Assembly (NCBI GenBank): GCA_965116245.1
Contig: OZ220497.1
Coordinates: 1,984,001-2,048,000 of the forward strand
Length of the DNA: 64,000 bases
Reading direction: 5' to 3'
From: Poriferisodalis sp965116245
Lineage (GTDB): Bacteria; Actinomycetota; Acidimicrobiia; Acidimicrobiales; Poriferisodalaceae
The notes beneath the pieces were generated by a model that saw nothing but the letters and a program-made list of their open reading frames with translations, made no database searches and had not been told where the DNA came from. Both the position numbers and the translations under genes were made by a program. Positions 52,906 to 60,967 of this stretch are shown one piece after another (the first letter of the stretch is position 1; every line of letters starts with the position of its first letter).

Positions 52906-54129
52906 CTAAACGCGGTCGCGGGCGCGTTCCGCGAGTAGACGCACGTCATGCCGAAGCGCTGGCGATGGCCCGGACAGGACAACATTGCTGATCAGCTCCG
53001 CCAACTGCTCTGCTTCGTCAGCCCGGATCCCGGCCGCGGTCGCGTGTGTCGTTCCGAGGCGCAGGCCATAGCCCAACCCGTATGGCAGCAGCCGATAATT
53101 GGTTTGGATTCGTATCCGACCAAGCCACAGGTACAGCTCGAACGCACGTTCAAGAGATTGGCAGCGAACCCACAAATGCTGAGTCGTTGCCCAGTTTGAG
53201 CTGCCCTGCTCGTCCGCCGCGACGACATCGACTACGCCCGCATCATTGAGTGCGTGTCGCAAGGCATCGGCCAGTGCCAACATGTCGTCGGCAAACGCAG
53301 CGAGAGCCTCTCGTTCCAGGAGGGCGAATCCAGCGAGGTACGTGTTCTCCGCGTGTGAGCTAGACACGAACGTCGAGAGACCATGGATCAGCTGGTCCCA
53401 CAGTGTGCCGGTTTCGGCGGCCACGATCCCCGCCTTTTGTGGGCCCGGGAAACTCTTGTGGAGCGAAAAGAGCATCAGATCGAATCCCCAGCGAAGCGGG
53501 TTGGGGTATCGGCCAGCAAGGATTTGGGGCAGGTACTGCGACGCATCAAAGATGCGCACCGCGTCGATTGCATTGAGAAACGAGAAATCCTCAAAACGGA
53601 GGCCCTCACTGCGATCAATAAACACGAAGTCCGGAGCGACTTCAGCAGCGAGGGCGAGCGTGCTGCCGCGGTCGACACACATGCGGTCCTCGTCAAGGCG
53701 CATCTCGACCACGTCTAGACCGAGTCGTTGAAGGATTGCCGGTGTAGAGAAGTGTCCGCCGCCGCGTTCAGGCAGCAGCAAGACTCGTTGGCCTGACGAC
53801 GCTATCGACATGAATACAGCCGTGTGCGCATGCAGTCCAGACAGGAGTCGCATCGACCCCGCCGCGGCGCCGAGCCGGTTGGCGAGCTCGGAATGGATGC
53901 TGTCGAGATCTTGTGCGGCGTGATGCCTACCAGCGAATTGCACCACCGCTGCTTGTTGCTGGTCAAGGTCGCGGACTTTGTCGGTTAGGTACAGCCCGTG
54001 CAAAAACCCTGTCTTGGCGCGTTCGTCAAGTGCGAACGGGACACTGTCGACCGGAGTGAGGACGATACTGGCGTCAAGAAGCCGCCGCTGTCGGTCCAGT
54101 GAGGTGAGTAGCCGCCTTCGCTCAACCAC
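52906..54129 (-). CDS. SHMT-like PLP-dependent enzyme (fold type I)
   Basis: The 407-residue protein looks like a serine hydroxymethyltransferase/aldolase relative. GGHFSTPAIL aligns with the SHMT substrate loop, FDASQYLPQILAGRYPNPLR carries the PLP Asp195, SLHKSFPGPQKAG the Schiff-base Lys225, and YGLRLGTTHATAAGI the C-terminal Arg motif. It is not the housekeeping enzyme: the N-terminal and folate-binding segments differ. Start GTG 54129 lies 2 nt after the 16-bp repeat and 13 nt after the recombinase stop, so int, this gene and the methyltransferase may share a transcript. Reaction unknown; amino-acid aldol or hydroxymethyl transfer is likely. Confidence 0.78.
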   Translation of the reverse strand: MVERRRLLTSLDRQRRLLDASIVLTPVDSVPFALDERAKTGFLHGLYLTDKVRDLDQQQAAVVQFAGRHHAAQDLDSIHSELANRLGAAAGSMRLLSGLHAHTAVFMSIASSGQRVLLLPERGGGHFSTPAILQRLGLDVVEMRLDEDRMCVDRGSTLALAAEVAPDFVFIDRSEGLRFEDFSFLNAIDAVRIFDASQYLPQILAGRYPNPLRWGFDLMLFSLHKSFPGPQKAGIVAAETGTLWDQLIHGLSTFVSSSHAENTYLAGFALLEREALAAFADDMLALADALRHALNDAGVVDVVAADEQGSSNWATTQHLWVRCQSLERAFELYLWLGRIRIQTNYRLLPYGLGYGLRLGTTHATAAGIRADEAEQLAELISNVVLSGPSPALRHDVRLLAERARDRV

Positions 54130-54131
54130 TA

Positions 54132-54147
54132 ATAATTCTCAGTTATT
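54132..54147 (-). repeat. 16-bp inverted repeat, right arm
   Basis: ATAATTCTCAGTTATT is the exact reverse complement of 49533-49548. It overlaps the TAA stop of the recombinase gene (54143-54145) and ends 2 nt before the GTG of the PLP-enzyme gene. Confidence 0.9.
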
Positions 54148-55069
54148 GAGGCTCCATCAGGCGGTCCACGACGCTCGCGGCTTCAACAGCCCTCCGTAGC
54201 GCGGAGTCGGAGACGTGCGTATAAATCTCGGTGGTCGAGATGTTCGCGTGGCCGAGCAAACGCTGGACTATCCGGATGTCTGTTCCTCTTTCGAGGTGCA
54301 GCGTCGCGCTTGTGTGTCTCAGCATGTGAGGAGTCACTCGGCGTTCGATTCCAGCCAGCCTTGCGCTGGAGGTCACACGTTCGCACGCCGCCCGCGCCGA
54401 GAGGCGGGCGTCTACTCGATTGAGGAGGAGGGGTTCAGCCGGGGAGGCTGCTCGACTGTCGATGTAGGCGATCAATCGGGAGCAAATCGCATCGGGCAAA
54501 TACACAGTTCGCTCCCTCCGGCCCTTGCCCGTCACGCGGAATGAACCGTCGGCGCTGCTGACCGCCGCGACATCCGCTTCGCACAGTTCGCTGACGCGAA
54601 CACCTGTCGCAAGCAAGATTGCAACCAAGAGGTGGGTGACTGCTGAGGATGTGCCGCTAGCGGCGTTGAGAGCGGATCTTCCACGGGACTCGGCTTCGGT
54701 CCACTGGAGCAGAGTTGAGGCTTCTGCCGCCGAGAGGGCTTGCGGTAGCGGCCGCTGACGGGAAGGCTTGATTCGGTGAGCTGTGGCTGGGTTGAAGGCA
54801 AGTAGTCCCTCAGTCTCTAGCCAGCGACAAAACCGACGAACGCCAGCAAGACGGCGTCTTGCTGAGGACCGTTTGAGACTGCTGCAGACAAGCATTTCCA
54901 CGAAGCGACTCACATCAGATGCCGTTATCTCTTCAACTTGGAAGTGCGGGCCAAGGAATCGTGAGAATGCCTCGACGTCTGCTGAGTAGGCCGTTACGGA
55001 ATTCGGCGCGAGGTCATCGCGCTCGCATAGGGCGGCCGCAAAAGCCGCCGTGGCATCGCTGATTTGCAT
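54143..55069 (-). CDS. Tyrosine recombinase (XerC/D-like integrase)
   Basis: The 308-residue enzyme is intact. The N-terminal SAM-like core-binding domain spans about 1-100 (APNSVTAYSADVEAFSRFLG). The catalytic residues are Arg158 (ATGVRVSEL), Lys182 (TGKGRRERT), His248 and Arg251 (HMLRHTSAT), His274 (LLGHANISTT) and nucleophile Tyr283 (EIYTHVSD). Such enzymes integrate, excise or invert DNA. Its stop lies in one arm of the 16-bp inverted repeat, and 33-bp direct repeats flank the region with this gene near the right one. It is thus a candidate for inverting the ATPase/PLP segment, for moving the island, or both. Confidence 0.93.
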   Translation of the reverse strand: MQISDATAAFAAALCERDDLAPNSVTAYSADVEAFSRFLGPHFQVEEITASDVSRFVEMLVCSSLKRSSARRRLAGVRRFCRWLETEGLLAFNPATAHRIKPSRQRPLPQALSAAEASTLLQWTEAESRGRSALNAASGTSSAVTHLLVAILLATGVRVSELCEADVAAVSSADGSFRVTGKGRRERTVYLPDAICSRLIAYIDSRAASPAEPLLLNRVDARLSARAACERVTSSARLAGIERRVTPHMLRHTSATLHLERGTDIRIVQRLLGHANISTTEIYTHVSDSALRRAVEAASVVDRLMEPQ

Positions 55070-55114
55070 TCGAGGATCCTTCTATCGGGCAGGATCCCGT
55101 CGGCAGCGGTTGAT

Positions 55115-55291
55115 CTACTCTGGGCTGATTGGGGTCTTGGCGGTTTGGTCTTCTGACTCTGGTCGGGGTGGGGTCCCTTCCACTTCGAGCAGGCTGGGCG
55201 TCGCGAAGTGTTCCGTGAGATGGCCCATCTGACGAGTCGCAGACATGACAAGGTCCGCGAATCTCTCACGATCAAGACTCTTGCAACCCAT
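55115..55291 (-). CDS. Possible small acidic protein upstream of the recombinase
   Basis: A 58-residue frame (MGCKSLDRERFADLVMSATR, ...HLTEHFATPSLLEVEGTPPR...) sits 45 bp upstream of the recombinase on the same strand. Composition is protein-like but no family was recognised. It might be a recombination directionality or regulatory factor by position only. The rest of 55070-55385 holds the right direct repeat and the methyltransferase promoter. Confidence 0.3.
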   Translation of the reverse strand: MGCKSLDRERFADLVMSATRQMGHLTEHFATPSLLEVEGTPPRPESEDQTAKTPISPE

Positions 55292-55341
55292 GCATACTTG
55301 AGCACCCAAACATTCGTCCGACGCCTCGGGGGCAGTCCGTA

Positions 55342-55374
55342 AACCTCTCAAGCCGACAGATAGCTGCCAGTTAC
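55342..55374 (+). repeat. Direct repeat, right end of putative island
   Basis: Right partner of 47811-47843 (28/33 identical). It ends 11 bp before the DNA methyltransferase start and includes the likely -10 TACTAT partly (55372-55377). Candidate attR; alternatively a shared promoter module. Confidence 0.6.
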
Positions 55375-55385
55375 TATGCGGCAAG

Positions 55386-56402
55386 ATGCGAAGTGAAGGT
55401 CGTCAGGCTGAACCAGCGATCGTGATGGGCGATTGCCGTGATCTGATGCGTGACGTCCCGACAGAGTCTGTCCACATGATCCTCAGCGACATCCCGTACG
55501 GGATCGGAACTGAAGATTGGGATGTACTCCACGACAACACGAACTCGGCCTTTCTTGGCACAAGTCCGGCGCAGGATCGAGCAGGCGCCGTGTTCAGAAA
55601 GCGAGGCAAGCCGATAAACGGCTGGTCGAAGGCAGATCGCGAGATTCCGAAGCAGTACTACGAATGGTGCATGTCCTGGGCGCCGGATTGGTATCGGGTG
55701 TTGAAGCCTGGGGGGACTGCCATGGTGTTTGCTGGCCGTCGATTGGCGCACCGTTGCATCGCTGCGCTGGAAGATTCGGGTTTCTTGTTCAAGGATTTGC
55801 TCGCGTGGATCCGACCCAGGGCACCTCATCGCGCTCAGCGCCTGAGTGTCGTGTTCGAGCGACGTGGCGATCAAGCCCGCGCTCAGCAGTGGGAGGGATG
55901 GCGTGTTGGAAATCTCCGCCCGACATTCGAGCCGATTCTGTGGTTCACAAAGCCCTACCAAATTGGCGCAACCATCACCGACAACGCTGTCGAACACGGC
56001 GTGGGCGCATACAACCAAGACAGGCTGCTGTCGTATACCGACGAGCCGGAGAATGTGCTGCGAGTCGGTTTTGCGCCGGGCGAGGGCGGTTTTCATCCGA
56101 CCCAAAAGCCGGTGGCGTTGATGGCCTGCCTGATTGAGCTTGTGACCACCGCTGGTCAGCAGGTCTTGGATCCATTCGCTGGCAGTGGATCAACGCTCGT
56201 TGCGGCTAAGCAGTTGGGTCGGCGGTATAGGGGTTTTGAGCAGGATGCCGACCATTTCTCGACCTGTCTTAGCCGCCTCTCGGCCAGCACTTTGTTCGAC
56301 ACCGCCTCGGATCGTTCGCCGCTGACAGGAGTCGAGTTGGGAGTGGTCGCCTGCGACGAAATTCGGCCATCGGTTGGGGCCGTGCCAGTTGCAGGCGTAT
56401 AG
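55386..56402 (+). CDS. DNA methyltransferase, beta class (N6-adenine or N4-cytosine)
   Basis: The 338-residue enzyme has the catalytic motif IV near the N-terminus (SDIPYG, 34-39) and the SAM motif I near the C-terminus (LDPFAGSGST, about 261-270), the beta-class order. HPTQKPVALMACLIELV precedes motif I as usual. DIPYG is an uncommon variant of DPPY. TACTAT lies 8 nt before the ATG, suggesting a leaderless transcript. An Mrr-like nuclease follows 58 bp later on the same strand, so together they may form a restriction-modification system. Confidence 0.9.
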   Translation: MRSEGRQAEPAIVMGDCRDLMRDVPTESVHMILSDIPYGIGTEDWDVLHDNTNSAFLGTSPAQDRAGAVFRKRGKPINGWSKADREIPKQYYEWCMSWAPDWYRVLKPGGTAMVFAGRRLAHRCIAALEDSGFLFKDLLAWIRPRAPHRAQRLSVVFERRGDQARAQQWEGWRVGNLRPTFEPILWFTKPYQIGATITDNAVEHGVGAYNQDRLLSYTDEPENVLRVGFAPGEGGFHPTQKPVALMACLIELVTTAGQQVLDPFAGSGSTLVAAKQLGRRYRGFEQDADHFSTCLSRLSASTLFDTASDRSPLTGVELGVVACDEIRPSVGAVPVAGV

Positions 56403-56460
56403 GCGAGTCCGACAGTCAAGCATCTAAACGGGTGGACTCGCTGCGGGCTAGGTTCGGGCG

Positions 56461-57474
56461 ATGGCTGTGGTTTGGTGCGTTCATAACGATCAAAATTCGC
56501 TGGATCTGATTGGGGAGGGCTTTATCTGCATCGGCTGGGATGACCTGGGAGACCTCAGCCAGCTAGACCCCGACCGGGATCAACTGAAGCAGCGTCTTGC
56601 CAGCGCCTACCCGGAAGCGAAGCCGAGGGCCATTCCGGCGTGGGCTGGCATTATCTACCGATTCATCCATGAGATGCAGGTCGGTCACTTCGTCATCAGT
56701 CCACGTAAGGACGATCGGACGCTGAGTTTCGGCGTCATCGATAGCGACTTCTACATTGAACAAGATGTGGACCTCTATCGGAACCGACGCCGGGTGCGTT
56801 GGAATGAGACCGGTGTTCCGAGAGATGAGTTTTCGCGGAACGCACTGAACGAGATCGGATCTGCGCTCACCCTGTTCAAGGTCAAGTCGAACGCCGAGGA
56901 GTTCCTGCGCTACTTCTCGGTCTCAACAGAACCGAGGCCTCAACCTGTCGAATCCGACTTCGATGTGGAACCGGCCGAGAGCGAACCCACGGCAGAGCGG
57001 GTTGAGACCTACAGCCGTGACTTCGTGGTGGATGTGCTACGGCACATGGATCCCTATCGCTTCGAGCACTTCATCGCCGGATTGCTTGAGGCGATGGGGT
57101 ATCGGGCCTCGGCGACCGTTGCCAGTGGTGACGGCGGTGTCGACATCATCGCTAGTCGTGACCCGCTATCGATTGAGCCCCCAATCATCAAGGTGCAGTG
57201 CAAGAGGACCACAGCGAAGATCGGGAGCCCCGATGTCCAGAGACTGTTGGGCGCGCTCGCTGAAGGAAGGTCCGAGGTGGGTTTGTTCGTGACTCTCGGC
57301 GCATACTCGGCCGAGGCACTCAATCTCGAACGAACCCGTCAGAATCTGCGACTCGTCAACGGGAAGCAGTTAGTGGATCTTCTGTTCGAGTACTACGAAG
57401 CTCTTGATACGGAGTGGCAACGGTTGATTCTACTCCGAAAGGTCTTCGCGGTCGATCAAGGCGAGTCAGACTAA
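56461..57474 (+). CDS. Mrr-like restriction endonuclease
   Basis: The 337-residue protein ends with a PD-(D/E)xK Mrr domain: FEHFIAGLLEAMGYRASATV, SGDGGVDIIASRDP (metal Asp) and IIKVQCKRTTAKIGSPDVQR (Gln-x-Lys). The N-terminal ~150 residues (FICIGWDDLGDLSQLDPDRD, AGIIYRFIHEMQVGHFVISP) form a separate domain found ahead of Mrr nucleases that may bind modified DNA. With the methyltransferase upstream it may be a type II-like partner; alone it could be a type IV enzyme cutting modified DNA. Confidence 0.88.
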   Translation: MAVVWCVHNDQNSLDLIGEGFICIGWDDLGDLSQLDPDRDQLKQRLASAYPEAKPRAIPAWAGIIYRFIHEMQVGHFVISPRKDDRTLSFGVIDSDFYIEQDVDLYRNRRRVRWNETGVPRDEFSRNALNEIGSALTLFKVKSNAEEFLRYFSVSTEPRPQPVESDFDVEPAESEPTAERVETYSRDFVVDVLRHMDPYRFEHFIAGLLEAMGYRASATVASGDGGVDIIASRDPLSIEPPIIKVQCKRTTAKIGSPDVQRLLGALAEGRSEVGLFVTLGAYSAEALNLERTRQNLRLVNGKQLVDLLFEYYEALDTEWQRLILLRKVFAVDQGESD

Positions 57475-57529
57475 AACGCCGACAAACCGATCAAGGTATG
57501 GCCAGAATGTGAGAAGGCCGGTGGCATAG

Positions 57530-58507
57530 TCAGAGCAGTTTGGCCTTACGAGGTCGCTCCACATTCCTCGGCAGATCGCCGAGGTGATCAGCGATCCGGT
57601 CGCCATACAGTGCATCGCACAGGGCACTAGCGATTGCACCATCCGTAACGCCGGATTCCGAGCGGTAGATCTCCAATTGCTCCAGTAGCTGTCTCTTGGT
57701 CCCGCTTACCATATTTAGACCGACTGCTTGACCGATTTGGTGGATTGAGTCTGCCGTGAGATCTCGTCCGCCGGACTGGGCATACTTGGTGAGCGGCGGG
57801 AGAGGCTCGACTACCGCAGGCTGATCATCGCTCTCGAACAAGACGATCTCGTTCGAATCGTCTTCACGGATCACTGCATGGAAGATCAACTCGGCTCGAA
57901 GCAGGTCGAACTTCAACTTGAACGGCCAGAGATTGAAGGGAGCACCGGAGTCGGAATTGCTGCGGATGTTGTGGAAGTAGTCCACCATACAATAGGCGAA
58001 CGCCTTGGATCTAGGGTTGAGCCGCCAGATCCTCGCATTGATCTCCGTCGCTGATTCGAAATCCACGAAGTCAAAGAGAACGAAGTAGAAGTAGTACGAA
58101 CTGAAGAGGTCCAGCAGTTCCTGGTGTGACCTCATAGCGATTAGCCACTTGGAGTCGTCTTTGCGCTCTATTGATGTTGACCCGCATGCCGGACAACTGA
58201 GTTCAATAGCTGAGACCTTCGCCGTGCATGATCGGCAGGAGCCCAACTGGTCTACCCTTGAGCAGGTCTTGATCTCCCCGTGCCGGTCTCCTGGGAGAAT
58301 CAGGTCCTTGCCTCGTGCGCCTGATCGGCCTCCCGGAAACCCAGTGACGGCGCTTACGAGGTGTTGGCCTACGTAACCCATTCGGGCCTGGGGCGTTTGT
58401 AGTGTCAGTTCGGACCAGACCAACAACTTGCGCCTGAGATCAACGTACAGATCGTTCAGGATCGCTGCAGCCGCTTCCGGCGTGCCAAGTTCTGGCGCCC
58501 CTGCCAT
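57530..58507 (-). CDS. MamI-family type II restriction endonuclease
   Basis: The 325-residue protein matches RE_MamI: QARMGYVGQHLVSAVTGFPG, GRSGARGKDLILPG and GEIKTCSRVDQLGSC. Active-site candidates are Asp68, Glu78 and Lys80 (D-x9-E-I-K). A zinc site is formed by Cys91, Cys94, Cys105 and Cys108, followed by KDDSKWLIAMRSHQE. MamI cuts GATNNNNATC; whether this relative shares the site is inferred only from the family. Its gene follows the methyltransferase gene by 65 bp. Confidence 0.82.
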   Translation of the reverse strand: MAGAPELGTPEAAAAILNDLYVDLRRKLLVWSELTLQTPQARMGYVGQHLVSAVTGFPGGRSGARGKDLILPGDRHGEIKTCSRVDQLGSCRSCTAKVSAIELSCPACGSTSIERKDDSKWLIAMRSHQELLDLFSSYYFYFVLFDFVDFESATEINARIWRLNPRSKAFAYCMVDYFHNIRSNSDSGAPFNLWPFKLKFDLLRAELIFHAVIREDDSNEIVLFESDDQPAVVEPLPPLTKYAQSGGRDLTADSIHQIGQAVGLNMVSGTKRQLLEQLEIYRSESGVTDGAIASALCDALYGDRIADHLGDLPRNVERPRKAKLL

Positions 58508-58572
58508 GCCGTCGCAGAGTAGTGACTGTGGCCTTGGGGCCTGTACTTCGTGACTGTTTCGTGAGCCTACCG

Positions 58573-60165
58573 CTAGAGACCTACTTGTTCCGAGATACCC
58601 GCCTCGGACAGGGCAAGCGATTCCAGCCGCCGGAACTCACGGAAATGTCGGATGGCCTCTCGGTACGCTTCAATTGTGCTCTCGCCAAACATCCCGTCTA
58701 GGTCCGGGATGCGAAGATTGGCGAGATCCTTTGAGTAGAGGTGACCGGTGCTTCCTCGGACCAGTTCCTGTATCAGGCCGTAGCCCTGTGCGCTGCGGAA
58801 GAACAGAAGCAAAGCCTCAGGCTCGAAACTGGAGTCCTGGCGAAGTCGAATCAACATGACTTCTCCCGATGGCAGGGCACCTTCAGGTGGAATCTCGTCC
58901 ACTAGGTCCACCTTAAGGCCGATGTACTTCGGTCGGTGTCCGGCTGCCGTCATGCACACGTCCCCGATCGCAAGATGGATGCGTTCTTGGCGGTGGAACC
59001 AATCCTTGTCAACTCGGTTCTTTGGGCGGCCACGCCAGGCAATGGCTGACCCAGCCAAATCGCCGACTTTCAGCAGCCAGGGGCCGTCTTGGCTGTAGTG
59101 ATGCCGAGAAGGGTTCCTGCCCGTGAAGACCTCTGCGATGTCCCCAAGCCTAATCCCGCCATCACCAACCGAGTGTTCCGATTCCACGTGGGCGTCTCCG
59201 TTCGTCCCTACTATCACGTGGCGATTTACACCGGATTTGGTGATCACGTCATCGGTAATGGCGTTCAGGTCGGAATCGTCCGTTGACCTGCCGGAGAACG
59301 AGTAGCCGACTGACATGGACGTGTGTAACGGAAAGTCCCGAACTTCACACTCCGTTTCCCGTGTGCCGAAGAGCACGCATGCTTTGGCCACCCCCTTGAA
59401 TGGGCCAAATGTCTCTTCGGGGAGCGATACGGCCGCATCAATGCGAAGCCGGGTCATGAAGTCTCGTCGATACTCATTCCAACGACGGTTTGTCAGGATG
59501 CTCTGAGGTAGCACTATCGCGAGTCGTCCGCCCTCAGTGAGCGCATTGATGCAGACCTCAAGGCCTAGGAGTTCAGCCGGAATGTTCTTCAACGCCTGTA
59601 GAGGCGTTGGAATCCTCGGATGGTTGTGGTTGATGTTGGCTACGATGGCACCGAAGGGCGGATTGGCTACGACGACATCTGCTGGTTCGATCTGATCGGA
59701 AGTGAACAGCGCGAATGCATCGGCCCTGCGGACTCTGAGCCGAGACGCTCCCAGTTCAGAAAGCGCCGTGGCCATACTGGCTACTGGTTCGTTGATCTCG
59801 ATTCCCAGGAGACGAGCCTCGGGGGCGGCAAGACCAACTCGGTCTAGTAGCAGTCCAATACCGCAGAAAGGGTCGAGAACCGACCTGGGAGCGTCATCTG
59901 CACAGACGACGTTGGCCATCATGTCGGCAACGACCAATGGTGTGAGGTACTGACCTAGTCCGTTCCGGGCGTTCGGGCTGAGGATCTCCTGATACACCGC
60001 CGCAACCAGATCCGCTTCAGACCCTTCGCCACAGGGTCGACACCGAGCTACGTCACTGATGCGCTCAGACAGAGCGTCAAGGACCTCGACCGGATTGAGG
60101 CCCTGACTCCGTAGGTCGTTGTGCAGACGCTTCAAGTGTCGTTTTGTGTCGTAGGTGTCGTACAT
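58573..60165 (-). CDS. N6-adenine DNA methyltransferase, gamma class, with C-terminal target-recognition domain
   Basis: The 530-residue protein has SAM motif I LDPFCGIG (97-104) before the catalytic NPPF (168-171), the HsdM-like gamma order, after RNGLGQYLTPLVVADMMANV. A C-terminal domain from about 345 (IRLGDIAEVFTGRNPSRHHY, TGHLYSKDLANLRIP) resembles a type I specificity half, so one chain may both recognise and methylate. It lies upstream of the MamI-like nuclease and is its probable protective partner. Confidence 0.9.
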   Translation of the reverse strand: MYDTYDTKRHLKRLHNDLRSQGLNPVEVLDALSERISDVARCRPCGEGSEADLVAAVYQEILSPNARNGLGQYLTPLVVADMMANVVCADDAPRSVLDPFCGIGLLLDRVGLAAPEARLLGIEINEPVASMATALSELGASRLRVRRADAFALFTSDQIEPADVVVANPPFGAIVANINHNHPRIPTPLQALKNIPAELLGLEVCINALTEGGRLAIVLPQSILTNRRWNEYRRDFMTRLRIDAAVSLPEETFGPFKGVAKACVLFGTRETECEVRDFPLHTSMSVGYSFSGRSTDDSDLNAITDDVITKSGVNRHVIVGTNGDAHVESEHSVGDGGIRLGDIAEVFTGRNPSRHHYSQDGPWLLKVGDLAGSAIAWRGRPKNRVDKDWFHRQERIHLAIGDVCMTAAGHRPKYIGLKVDLVDEIPPEGALPSGEVMLIRLRQDSSFEPEALLLFFRSAQGYGLIQELVRGSTGHLYSKDLANLRIPDLDGMFGESTIEAYREAIRHFREFRRLESLALSEAGISEQVGL

Positions 60166-60967
60166 TTTGAATTCCGAGTGTTTGATTTCGTGTGCGGGCT
60201 GGCTGTGACGAAGACTCTACGAGGCGGGTGTAGCAGGTATGGGGAGGGTGAGGTGGGTCCCTGGTAGTGGACCAGTTGGGGGCAAGCCCCTTGTAGTCTG
60301 GCTCGGGGCAGTCCTAAGTTGGCCTCATCGAGGGCATCTACTGGCTATGCGGGCGAGAATGCTCGTACTCCCTTGCCTCCAGCCCCTCTAACAATGAGAC
60401 CGAGCCCAGCACGGACTATTTCAGCGAGGTCTGCTGGCAACGGCGATAGCACTTGCGCTGGCGCATCGGTTTCGTCACCGTTGTCGTCCAAGTTCGGCCT
60501 ATCGAAACCGCCCCGAACCAAGCCGATCACGTTCATGGTCACCGAGGTCCCAACCGGTCACCCTCACGGTTACTGACCTTGGGTGAGGTTGACCACCCGC
60601 TCGCTGGCGCATCAGGAGCTGGTGCTAGTCCTTCCGCCGAATCATGGGCAGCCGACGAACCCGAGAGTCCTTGCGGCGGACACCCAAAGGGCGCTGTAGG
60701 GATCGGCCCCACCCCCGACGAACTGCGAGACCGCTGGCGGGATAGCAGCGAGGGCAACTGAGGCGACAATCGACCGGATCGACCAGATTCTCGCCTCACG
60801 ACCGATCGAAGCGCGCATCCTTGGCAGGAGGCCCGGGTCAGAGGAACTTCGTACCGAGGCGACAGCGCAGATCGAGCTGATGATTGTGTGGCTCGCCTAC
60901 TACCGAGAGGTGGTTAGCCAGCGGTTCCGCAAGGAAACTCGGCTGGAGTTGATCCGCCCGCAGGCCC
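60166..60967. other. 800-bp stretch without a convincing gene
   Basis: Three short coding-like pieces occur: a 65-codon frame on the minus strand (60345-60542), a plus-strand frame (60453-60761) ending in a hydrophilic PTPDELRDRWRDSSEGN, and an overlapping plus-strand frame (60700-60996) reading TIDRIDQILASRPIEARILG and MIVWLAYYREVVSQRF with no ordinary start codon. The last two look like one gene split by a frameshift. Family not recognised; the piece ends inside the helicase gene on the other strand. Confidence 0.35.

Noticed and set aside
55353..55377. Full -35/-10 promoter for the DNA methyltransferase using CCGACA and TACTAT
   Set aside because: The spacer would be only 13 bp; only the -10 box is retained as plausible.
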